Source of the DNA: Saprospiraceae bacterium
Lineage (GTDB): Bacteria; Bacteroidota; Bacteroidia; Chitinophagales; Saprospiraceae
Reading direction: 5' to 3'
Length of the DNA: 64,000 nt
Assembly: GCA_016719615.1 (NCBI GenBank)
Contig: JADJYQ010000001.1
Span: 408,501 to 472,500 of the forward strand
This document shows positions 15,001 to 18,778 of this stretch, one piece after another. How positions within the stretch are numbered: the stretch's first letter is position 1; each line of letters begins with the position of its first letter. The notes below the pieces were generated by a model. It saw only the letters and a program-made list of their open reading frames with translations. It searched no databases and was not told the origin of the DNA. The position numbers and the translations under genes were made by a program.

Positions 15001-16429
15001 TCCAACAACACCTAACAATGCTGCTGATTTCAAAGACAGCGATGTGGATGGTAGCAATGGTCCGGGTACAACTGCAACAACTCATTTGTCACCTGGTGAA
15101 GATGATACAACTGTGGATGCCGGATTTATTATCTGTATCATGATTTCAGGTGATGTTTGGTTTGACAAAGACCTGGATGGAATATATGATCCTGAAGAAA
15201 AAGGAATCAACGGACTCCGCGTTTATGTGGTAGATGCCATGAGTGGTGCAACTGTAGCTACCTTGACAACAAGTGTTAAACCTGGAACTGCTTCAGATGA
15301 TGGATATTACAAAGTACCATGTCTGAGACCAGGTATGTACTACCTCCGTTTCGAAAGACCAGGTCACTTAGGTGCTTCTGAAAAATACCAAGGAAATCCA
15401 AATAAGGATAGCGATATTTCACATGAAAATGGTTTAAATACAACCAGGAAATTTACCGTGAAGAGTGGCGATATGTTGCTTTACATTGGTGCGGGTTTCC
15501 AAACGAAATCAATTGTAGGAGATCATGTTTGGCATGATTACAACTTCAATGGTTTGCAAGATGGTAATGAACCTCCTGTGAAAGACGTGAAAGTTGCCGC
15601 ATACAAAATCGATGGAACGATGGTGAGTGAGTCCACTTCAGATAATGAAGGTAAGTTTATATTAGATGGAATGGTTCAGGGTGATTATTTCGTCAAATTT
15701 ACTCCGGCTCAGAACCTCGGATTTACCGTTGCGCATGCAGGTGCTGATGAAATGGATAGCGATGTGGATAATACGTTTGGTTACGGTACGACTAAATTGT
15801 ATCGTATCTTATCTGGTGAAGTCAGACCTAACATTGATGCAGGTGTTGTTTATGCAGCATTACCTCTTCAATGGTTGAGCTTCGATGGATTTTTCAACGG
15901 AGACTTTACAGAATTGTCCTGGACAACCGGTGTCGAAATCAATAATGATTATTTCATTGTGGAACGCAGACATGAATCAGAAAGAGACTTCAATGCAATT
16001 GAACAAATACCAGCTCATTCTAATGGAAGTCTTTCACTTCATGAATATGCACATGATGATTATGATGTTGTGAAAACCGGACGTTATTATTACCGAATTA
16101 AACAAGTTGACAGAAATGGATTGTTCACTTACAGTAAGATCATTACCATCCTCATCGAAGGTGATGCATCACTGAATGTCGAAATCTATCCAAACCCTGT
16201 AAATGATGAACTACAACTGGACATCTGGATTCCTGAAGATTCTGAATTGGAAGCCAGAGTATTTGATCAGAATGGAAAATCAGTTCTGTTTGCACCATTC
16301 AGTGCATTCAAAACAAAAGGTACTTATCACGAATTGTTAAATACCTCCAGCCTGGTTAATGGAAACTACATCCTCCAGATCAAAACAACCGGAGGATTAA
16401 TCAACAAGAAGTTTACGGTTTCCAGATAA
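2..16429 (+). CDS. Giant T9SS-secreted repeat protein, 5' end outside window
   Basis: The frame is open from base 2, and the first ATG (14) lies inside a repeated unit, so the gene begins upstream; about 5,475 codons are visible. Order seen: about three Ig-like units of ~77 residues (to ~690); three PKD-like units of ~95 residues, each starting around an ICSG motif (690-1553); one SprB-like repeat (about 1553-1765); 24 tandem ~152-residue units (2053-12975); three DUF11-like domains opening with DMAIRK/DLALRK (12975-14420); four SdrD_B-like domains with VWDDxDGDGIQDPGEPG-type calcium motifs (14428-15850); and a C-terminal T9SS type A sorting domain beginning EIYPNPVNDELQL (~16180). It is probably a secreted or surface-anchored adhesin or matrix protein; the function is inferred from architecture only. 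A strong terminator follows. The domain names are family recognitions by eye. The type IX sorting tail is the firmest call. Confidence 0.93.
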   Translation, partial: GSATMAASGTGTWSAAAGNPGTASITNSGSATTTITNFSAAGTYAFVWTNATACATDTALVVVTAKPNAGGNQNVNCVANFPGGSATMGASGVGTWSAAAGNPGTATITSPNSPSTTITDFTTAGTYSFVWTNNSNCKDTAVITVTAKPSAGGDKNVSCVVSFPGGSTSMSASGTGNWTAHPSNQSSTIVTASSPTTIINNFAGEGTYLYIWTVGSCTDTAAVVVSKGPIGSASPQSICSGITTSVSLNSTIPGTTFTWTAAQHSGASITGFSNCNAACGNTISQILTNTTNNASGVVRYTVTPTAPNGCVGNTFTVDVTVNPTPVGSGSNQTICSGFSTSVSLSSTVASSTFTWTAAQLSGSTITGFSNCAAACGTTISQILTNTSNATAGVVRYTITPRTPSGCDGSPFTVDVTVNPKPVGSATPQTICSGTTTSVSLNSTAAGSTFTWSAAQQSGATITGFSNCAGGCGTSISQLLTNTTNNNSGVVRYTVIPTSANGCVGLAFTVDVTVNPKPGVSVTTTPACIGFSNGSATAVVTGGSGPFSYDWSNGGNSATISSLANGIYSVTVEDNNNCTNTASGTVQEQGISAMTAVPGACDPATNTYSVTGSLTLLNPPASGTLTVSIGASQQVFNAPFSSPTNYVINGLTADGAMHTVNAVFSGGSQCSKSANYTAPVNCQPIIVHSKSFVSATQTGAHSFSVVYSISVSNSGGNGQYDLKDVPGFDDDIAITSASFTTNAPGNPGGALAGSGPWTLANDQAILTGATHTYTLTVNVSINLAAGSGGNNVYTKCGTATPGNPTTGEGFYNESRLDTNNDGTPEETKKACGDIPYLDMTKAVASISPLGGNMYNVNYTITVKNLGGVDGHYDLTDAPGFENDITIGNASYTSNAPGNAGGALAGTGPWILAGNQLILASATHTYTLTVKVTLDLIGGGGNNVYTKCEASTPGDPQSGEGLYNQSLLDTNDDGNIDETDEACGDLPYITMTKSVSSIVALGNNMYNVIYSITTQNIGGAAGQYDLSDVPGFDDDFTIGSASFTTNAPGNPGGALAGTGPWTLANDQNISVGATHTYTLTVKVTLNLRVTSGGDNIYVKCGTTTPGDPQSGEGLYNQSRMDSNNDGTPEEIKEACTDVPYIVNTKSVASINALGGNMYNVVYQIQVQNLGGVAGLYDLIDAPGFDDDFSINNAAYTSNAPGNPGLTLVGTGPWTLANDQAIGSGATHTYSLTVKVTLDLTTGSGGNNIYTKCGNTNPGDPQSGEGLYNQSKVDSNNDGIPEDTSEVCTDVPYITLTKNLTSVSPLGGNMYNVTYTLTAKNIGGANGQYDLTDAPGFDDDITINNASYTSNAPGNPGVALVGTGPWTLANNQAILTGATHTYTLTVKVTLDLTAGSGGNNVYKKCGATIPGDPASGEGLYNQASIDTNDDGVAEETKEACGDLPYITTAKSITNISNLGGNMYNVTYSITVQNTGRANGQYDLNDLPSFDDDITINTASYTSTAPGNPGSGLVGNGPWVLANDQSILVGATHTYTLVVKVTLDLKVGSGGNNTYTKCGTTTPGDPAAGEGLYNQSTMDSNNDGTPEETKEACGDLPYITTVKTVNSVAPLGGNMFNVSYSITVQNSGGANGQYDLVDAPGFDDDFAINNASYTSNAPGNPGSALAGIGPWTLANDQAILSGATHTFTVVVKVTLDLTVGSGGNNVYTKCESATPGDPTSGEGLYNRARVDINNDGIPEDTSEVCADVPYITSTKTLTTIAPLGGNMYNVTYTLTVQNLGAAAGQYDLLDVPAFDNDITIGSASFTTNAPGNPGGALAGTGPWTLANDQNITSGATHTYTLVVKVTLDLTVGSGGDNIYTKCGNATPGNPTIGEGLYNESRMDSNNDGTPEETKKACGDLPYIVTTKSFASKTDLGGNMYNVNYTITVQNLGGATGQYDLTDVPGFDDDITINNASYTSNAPGNGGAALAGTGPWTLANDQNIAVGAVHTYTLTVKVTIDLSVGSGGNNTYTKCGQATPGDPQSGEGLYNQSRMDTNNDGVPEDVREACGDLPYVTTTKTIASITALGGNMFEVKYLIVANNSGGAVGQYDLTDLPGFDNDITINTASYASDAPGNSGGSLAGSGPWTLANDQSIAAGVNHSYTITVKVTIDLNPGSGGDNIYTKCGNTNPGDPQSGEGLYNQSRMDTNNDGVPEDIDEVCGDLPYITSTKAIGSITPLGGNTYNVTYNLTVQNLGAVNGQYDLTDLPGFDNDISINSANYTTTAPGNPGGALAGSPWILANDQAINAGASHTFTITVNITLNLEVGSGGDNIYTKCGNTTPGDPASGEGLYNQSRLDSNNDGVAEETKEACGDIPYVSSTKTITNTTPLGGNMYNITYSIVVRNLGGVGGQYDLSDVPGFDNDITIGSASYASTAPGNAGGPLIGNGPWVLANDQAISVGATHTYTLIVKVTLDLNPGSGGDDTYTKCAAVNPGDPQSGEGLYNQSRLDSNNDGTPEDVDETCGDLPYVTSTKTISSINSLGGNMYNVTYSIVVKNLGGVNGTYDLSDAPGFDNDITIGSASYASTAPANPGGGLAGTGPWVLANDQVIGVGATHTYTLTVKVTLDLRTGTPGDNIYTACGNASPGDPQSGEGLYNQSRMDSNNDGTPEEIKEACGDLPYIINTKTVNSITPLGGNMFTVKYDIVVRNIGGANGQYDLTDAPGFDNDFAIGSSSYTSNAPGNAGNALAGSGPWTLANDQAIPAGGTHNYSVTVKVTLDLTPGSGGDNIYTKCGAVNPGDPNNGEGLYNLSKVDINNDGIPEDTSETCADIPYITSLKTISAINSLGGHMYNVIYKIDVKNLGGANGQYDLTDVPGFDNDITIGSASYSSNAPGNAGSALAGTGPWILANDQSILVGATHTYFVTVKVTLDLNAASGGDNIYTKCGQVNPSDPRSGEGLFNESRMDSNNDGTPEEISKVCGDLPYVVSNKTVTSVVPLGNNMFNVTYKMVVQNLGGITGPYDLVDVPSFDDDITINSASYTSDAAGNPGGPLAGTGPWTLANDQNIVNGAVHTYNLTVKITLDLDAASPGNNSYTKCGNATPGDPTAGEGLYNQARLDINNDGVPEDVDEACGDVPYVTSDKSIASITPLGGNMYTVKYQIRVQNLGGTPGMYDLVDQPGLDDDIAMSSVSYTSDAPGNPGGSLIGTGPWTLANDQSIGIGGTHIFIITAKMTLDLSPASGGNNVYTRCGNTSPGDPQSGEGLYNQSRLDNNNDGIPEETDETCGDLPYVTTTKTLTGISSLGGHMYNVTYDIVVENKGGALGQYDLTDVPGFDNDIAIGSASYVSTAPGNPGAPLIGNGPWMIANDQNIGAFSAHVYTITVKVTLNLETGSGGDDVYTKCGNITPGDPTSGEGLYNQSRMDSNNDGTPEELREACGDIPYVVNQKTLASITPLGGNMYTIVYQLTVKNLGGAIGIYDLVDVPGFENDIVINSASFTTTGPGASGPLAGTGPWTLGNNININSGATHTYTVTLKVTIQMEGGAGDDVYVKCGNTTPGDPTSGEGLYNQARLDINDDGTPEDVDEVCGDLPYVTSAKTIAAINPLGGNMYNVVYQLVIRNLGGATGQYDLRDTPGFDDDITIGNASYTTTAPGNAGGALAGVGPWTLANDQNINAGSTHTYTLTVKVTIDLNVGSPGNNIYTVCGDDTPGNPEPGEGLYNQSSMDSNNDGTPEELDEVCADLPFVTTTKTLSSISNLGGHMYNLTYVIDVINKGGAAGQYDLTDAPGFDDDITIGSASYTTTAPGNPGGVLAGIGPWNLANDQNINAFTTHTFTLTIKVTLNLEAGSGGDNNYTKCGNTTPGDPTSGEGLYNQSRMDSNNDGTPEEIKEACGDIPYVVNAKTIASITPLGGNMYTVVYQLVVRNLGGASGIYDLVDIPGFENDIIINNASFTSTGPGPVGPLAGNGPWTLADDLNIASGATHTYTVTLKVTIQMEGGAGDDIYAECGDRTPGDPASGEGLYNQATLDINNDGTPEDVDEVCSDLPYVTSAKSVASITNLGGHMYNVAYTITVRNIGGATGQYDLNDIPGFDDDITINNANYTSTAPGNAGGALAGVGPWTLANDQNINAGATYTFTVTVKVTIDLRSSSGGNNTYTACESSTPGDPTSGEGLYNLATMDSNNDGTPEEFDETCADLPYVVSRKEIVSIIPLGGGMHTINYRLTVQNLGGAVGQYDLTDTPGFDNDLTINTASYASTAPGNAGGALAGSGPWILANDQSIAVGATHTYDLTVKATLDFKTGTSGDNVYTQCGQTTPGTPKSGEGVFNQARMDINNDGTPEDVDTVCADIDIIDMAIRKTTVTPTPYSYGQLVTFNLEVYNQGNIALTSIVLNDYLPSGFTFSPADNLPGWSQINPGLLEYNAIANIPRYSSTIVPVNLRVAMSSGYKAWFNYSEVKSFKDISGVDRTFEELDSKPNSNTPAELAVKPGDPGDNDITTIDIGGNEDDHDPAGFDVFDLALRKVNKGTLPLTYGELVPFEITVFNQGSISAMNAVITDYVPVGFQFIGANNPGWSYNAGTREATTTITSKIKPSDSAKVTINLVLTPILDDPESWDNIAEIESVKDTLGNTLTDFDSSPGGTKDDDGPSIDNAINDPNDEDDHDPSVGPVFDLALRKYVKNKLPYYAPGDIVPYTITVFNQGNITATNIQVNDYVKQGYIFNAGLNPNWGFVGSTLVYNSIASLDPGDSVQLTLNLIVQIAAVPTLQDWDNTAEIRTANDQQGVNRDNDDADSKPNTNSAWENQVVENHPWDNVIDGNGQSVNEDEDDHDFETVKVTGAIGDRVWDDLDGDGIQDPGEPGLKNVIAILYDCNTATIVKKDTTDANGNYLFDFLLPFSKHFVKFDFSLLPPDYGFTFQDQGGDDTKDSDVSAGGVGPCLTVQPGKRDTTYDAGLVKLGSFSDFVWDDKDGDGIQEAGEPGIQGIKVSLYDGVTKLLLKTTTTDANGFWIFDDLMPGDYYLKFEGPSNYIPTTPNNAADFKDSDVDGSNGPGTTATTHLSPGEDDTTVDAGFIICIMISGDVWFDKDLDGIYDPEEKGINGLRVYVVDAMSGATVATLTTSVKPGTASDDGYYKVPCLRPGMYYLRFERPGHLGASEKYQGNPNKDSDISHENGLNTTRKFTVKSGDMLLYIGAGFQTKSIVGDHVWHDYNFNGLQDGNEPPVKDVKVAAYKIDGTMVSESTSDNEGKFILDGMVQGDYFVKFTPAQNLGFTVAHAGADEMDSDVDNTFGYGTTKLYRILSGEVRPNIDAGVVYAALPLQWLSFDGFFNGDFTELSWTTGVEINNDYFIVERRHESERDFNAIEQIPAHSNGSLSLHEYAHDDYDVVKTGRYYYRIKQVDRNGLFTYSKIITILIEGDASLNVEIYPNPVNDELQLDIWIPEDSELEARVFDQNGKSVLFAPFSAFKTKGTYHELLNTSSLVNGNYILQIKTTGGLINKKFTVSR
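2053..12975 (+). repeat. 24 tandem ~455-bp (152-residue) coding repeats
   Basis: Each unit starts with a TK-x4-I-x-x-LGGNMYNV-like strand, continues through GQYDLTDxPGFDDDI, SNAPGNPGGALAGTGPWTLAND and ATHTYTLTVKVTLDL, and ends with YTKCG, GDPxSGEGLYNQSRMDSNND and a GTPEExxEACGDLPY-like segment. I counted 24 units by the LGG(N/H)M motif. Each carries two conserved cysteines (YTKC and EAC) and a D-x-N-x-D-G loop. Units 19 and 22 have a shorter central segment. The last unit (about 12525-12975) is the most diverged and leads into the DUF11-like domains. No named family was recognised for the unit; a beta-sandwich fold is a guess. Confidence 0.92.
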
Positions 16430-16451
16430 TCTGGAATAGTATAAAAATAAA

Positions 16452-16487
16452 AAGGGCCTTCTCGTAACGGGAAGGCCCTTTTTTTTA
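16452..16487 (+). terminator. Rho-independent terminator of the giant gene
   Basis: Starting 23 bases after the stop codon is a GC-rich hairpin, AAGGGCCTTCTCG / CGGGAAGGCCCTT, with a TAA loop and one G-T wobble, followed by a run of eight or more T. It ends transcription before the IS element. Confidence 0.93.
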
Positions 16488-16549
16488 TAACCGAAGTTTT
16501 TAGATTATGGAGTAAGGATAAAAGAGCAATGATTGTAAATTGTCAATGC

Positions 16550-17587
16550 CTAAATAGGGTTGACCGTTTTGTGTAACTTTTTACTCGAATTATTTGCAGA
16601 GAATACATCAAGATTCTGAGGTGTTTTTTGCTCAAAATATATGGGGTTCGATACCCCATATATTTTGTTATTTGCATCAAATGACTCTTTCATCCTCGGT
16701 GTTTTTTGCAATTGTAAAGTTATATCCAAATTTTCAAATTCAACAGGACTTAATCTTTGTAACTCTTTATGAGGTTTTTCTAAGTTATAAAGTTGTACAC
16801 TTCGGTCAACCTCTATAGTCAATTGATGATAATTTTTAATATCCCTGTGTATCAAATAGTTATTCTTTATGATTCCATTAATCCTTTCAGCTTTACCATT
16901 TTCCCAAGCATATTCACACATACTGTTTCTGATTTCATATTTTGCGGTAAGCTCTAAAAAGGATTTTGCATAGTATTGTCCACCACCATCGGAATGGAAT
17001 ATTAATTCGCTCATCTTTTGTTTGGCTCGCAACTTTATAGCCATTTTTAAGGCTGGCATTGTGGTACAAATGGTCGTTAAATTATCCGACACGTTATGCC
17101 CAACAATTCGTCTAGAATAAGCATCAAGGATAAAAGTTAAATAATAAAACCTATTGTTTAATTCAAAATAGGTTATGTCGCTTTGCCAGACTTGATCAAC
17201 TCGATTGATTTGGAGATCTATAAGCAAATTGTCAAATCGTATAACCCCTGTGTTGTCTGTTGTTCTTGGCCTAAATACTTTCTTAAGGGACATCAAACTA
17301 TTTTCTTTACAAAAGGCTTCAAAACGGTCCCTGCCCATGGATTCTGGCCGAATTTTATAAAACAGATCACGCACTCCCATCGTAGGGTGATCTTCACGAA
17401 TTTGGTGTATGAGCCACAGAAGTTGTGCTTCTATTTCTAGATCCTGGTGATTCCTTTCTATTCTTTGATGAACAGATTGTTTGCTGATATTCATTACTCT
17501 GTACAACTTATTTAATGAGAATGGATATCGCTTTCGCTCCTGTCTGAAGTAGCAGATTGTGCTGAAGAATATTTTTTTTAATATCAA
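16550..17587 (-). CDS. IS3-family transposase OrfB (DDE integrase)
   Basis: This is the catalytic subunit of the IS transposase, 345 residues from a TTG at 17587; in life it would be made as an OrfAB fusion by frameshifting, so this start is nominal. The N-terminal part has an HTH_21-like segment (SLNKLYRVMNISKQSVHQ). The rve core shows the catalytic triad: D in VWQSDITYF, D in FHSDGGGQYY, and E in WENGKAERINGIIK, seven residues before the conserved K. The stop codon lies inside the left terminal repeat, as is common in the family. The last ~60 residues after PHKELQRLSPVEFE are a weakly conserved tail. The region between OrfA and this frame contains stops in this frame; see the OrfA entry. 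Confidence 0.9.
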   Translation of the reverse strand: MILKKIFFSTICYFRQERKRYPFSLNKLYRVMNISKQSVHQRIERNHQDLEIEAQLLWLIHQIREDHPTMGVRDLFYKIRPESMGRDRFEAFCKENSLMSLKKVFRPRTTDNTGVIRFDNLLIDLQINRVDQVWQSDITYFELNNRFYYLTFILDAYSRRIVGHNVSDNLTTICTTMPALKMAIKLRAKQKMSELIFHSDGGGQYYAKSFLELTAKYEIRNSMCEYAWENGKAERINGIIKNNYLIHRDIKNYHQLTIEVDRSVQLYNLEKPHKELQRLSPVEFENLDITLQLQKTPRMKESFDANNKIYGVSNPIYFEQKTPQNLDVFSANNSSKKLHKTVNPI

Positions 17588-17635
17588 TCTTGTATGCTTC
17601 TTCTGCTAATTCAATCATCTTAGTTTGAAAGTCAA

Positions 17636-17935
17636 TTAGGATCTGTTTTGACCAATTACTCGTTCCAATTCTGCAACTTTTTGCTTAAGTTCTATTATTT
17701 TTTTAGTGTCGGAATTTGTTTCAACAATCATGCGAATTTGGCTTTTAGCTGCACCAAATTTACTCATCCATTTGTATACATTGGTAGGGCTAACCTCGTA
17801 TTCCTTACAAATTTCACTGACTTTGCTCCTGCCTTGCTCTATCTCGAGAACCTTCGATCGTTTGAAACTTTCTGAAAAATGCCTCGCCATACGCTGCTCA
17901 ATGCTCATTTTAAATTGCCTTCTAATTGTTGCCAT
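17636..17935 (-). CDS. IS3-family OrfA (DNA-binding), prematurely terminated
   Basis: This 99-residue protein has a helix-turn-helix (SEICKEYEVSPTNVYKWMSKF) and the start of a leucine-zipper-like coiled coil (KKIIELKQKVAELERVIGQ). It stops at 17636, but another frame continues the coil directly after it (QILIDFQTKMIELAEEAYKID, about 17570-17645), which is what OrfA proteins of this group normally have here. Restoring one base in the T4 run at 17646-17649 (plus strand) rejoins the two. A second restored base in the T8 run at 17572-17579 would let OrfA end at 17512 with a Ser-rich tail and put OrfB in the usual -1 frame. So the element is either inactive or misread. The reconstruction is inference. 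Confidence 0.82.
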   Translation of the reverse strand: MATIRRQFKMSIEQRMARHFSESFKRSKVLEIEQGRSKVSEICKEYEVSPTNVYKWMSKFGAAKSQIRMIVETNSDTKKIIELKQKVAELERVIGQNRS

Positions 17936-18083
17936 TTTTATGTTTTTTAATGATAAAATATGGTCAACCTATATCAGGCACTGACAAATTAAATCTGAAT
18001 TTATTTTTTACAACATACATTTCAATATCCGAATGGATAATAACGAAATGAATAAAGATACTTTTATAAAACCATTTAATCAC

Positions 18084-18773
18084 CCAGCCGGCTTCAGCCG
18101 GATCAAAAAACGAAAATTCAAAAATCTTAAATTGGAACCCGAATCACTCCTCATCAAACAAGAACGAAACGCGAACCCATTAATAGGAATGGGTTTCAAC
18201 CCATTCCGCATGAGGAATCAAATCTAAAGTGTAAAAATAAATTTGAAATAATAGACAGGTATAAAACCCAGCCGGCTTCAGCCGGATACAAAAACGTGTA
18301 TTTAAAAATCTTCAATGGAAACGCAAGCCAAAAAATGATGAGTATAGATAGAGCTATAAATAGGAATGGGTTTCAACCCATTCCGTAGAGGGATACAAAA
18401 ACGTGTATTTAAAAATCTTCAATGGAAACGCAAGCCAAAAAATGATGAGTATAAATATAACTATCAATAGGAATGGGTTTCAACCCATTCCGTTGAAGGA
18501 AACAAAAACGTGCATTTAAAAATCTTTAAAAGGAACCTAACACAAAAAATGATGAGTATAGATAGAACTATCAATAGGAATGGGTTTCAACCCATTCCGC
18601 AGAGGGATACAAATGAAATGTAAAAATAAATTGAATCTATAATACAGGAATAAAACCCGCCGGCTTCAGCCGGAAACAAAAACGTGTATTTAAAAATCTT
18701 CAATGGAAACGCAAGCCAAAACATGATGAGTATAGATAGAACTATAAATAGGAATGGGTTTCAACCCATTCCG
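18084..18773. repeat. REP-like palindrome cluster (five plus three hairpins in tandem units)
   Basis: Five identical 22-bp palindromes GGAATGGGTTTCAACCCATTCC lie at 18186, 18363, 18470, 18577 and 18751. Three copies of a second palindrome, CCGGCTTCAGCCGG, lie at 18088, 18272 and 18660. They are embedded in a longer conserved unit (AAAACGTGTATTTAAAAATC...GATGAGTATAGATAGA). Spacing between GGAATGGG palindromes is 107 bp when the CCGGCT element is absent and 174-177 bp when it is present. The last hairpin ends 6 bp from the lon stop codon and could act as a transcript end or mRNA stabiliser. No protein-coding gene is convincing here. Confidence 0.9.
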
Positions 18774-18778
18774 GATTT

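Larger units (their letters stand above)
16541..17986 (-). mobile_element. IS3-family insertion sequence (1,446 bp) with TIRs and 3-bp TSD
   Basis: The ends are imperfect inverted repeats of about 25 bp: TGTCAATGCC...GGTTGACC at 16541-16565 and its complement at 17962-17986, roughly 19 of 25 positions matching. The bases just outside are AAT on the left (16538-16540) and AAT on the right (17987-17989), a 3-bp target duplication typical of IS3 elements. Inside are OrfA (HTH_21/Tnp_1-like) and OrfB (rve/DDE integrase), both on the minus strand. The element sits between the giant gene's terminator and the REP-like cluster downstream of lon. It appears complete in length but carries frame breaks between OrfA and OrfB. 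Confidence 0.9.

Noticed and set aside
18033..18227. 64-codon open frame between the IS and lon
   Set aside because: It runs through the palindromic repeats and has no recognisable content or conserved start.
18180..18775. Regularly spaced GGAATGGG palindromes resembling a CRISPR array
   Set aside because: Spacing alternates between 107 and ~175 bp, the intervening sequence is itself repeated and not unique, and no cas genes are nearby. They fit REP-like elements.
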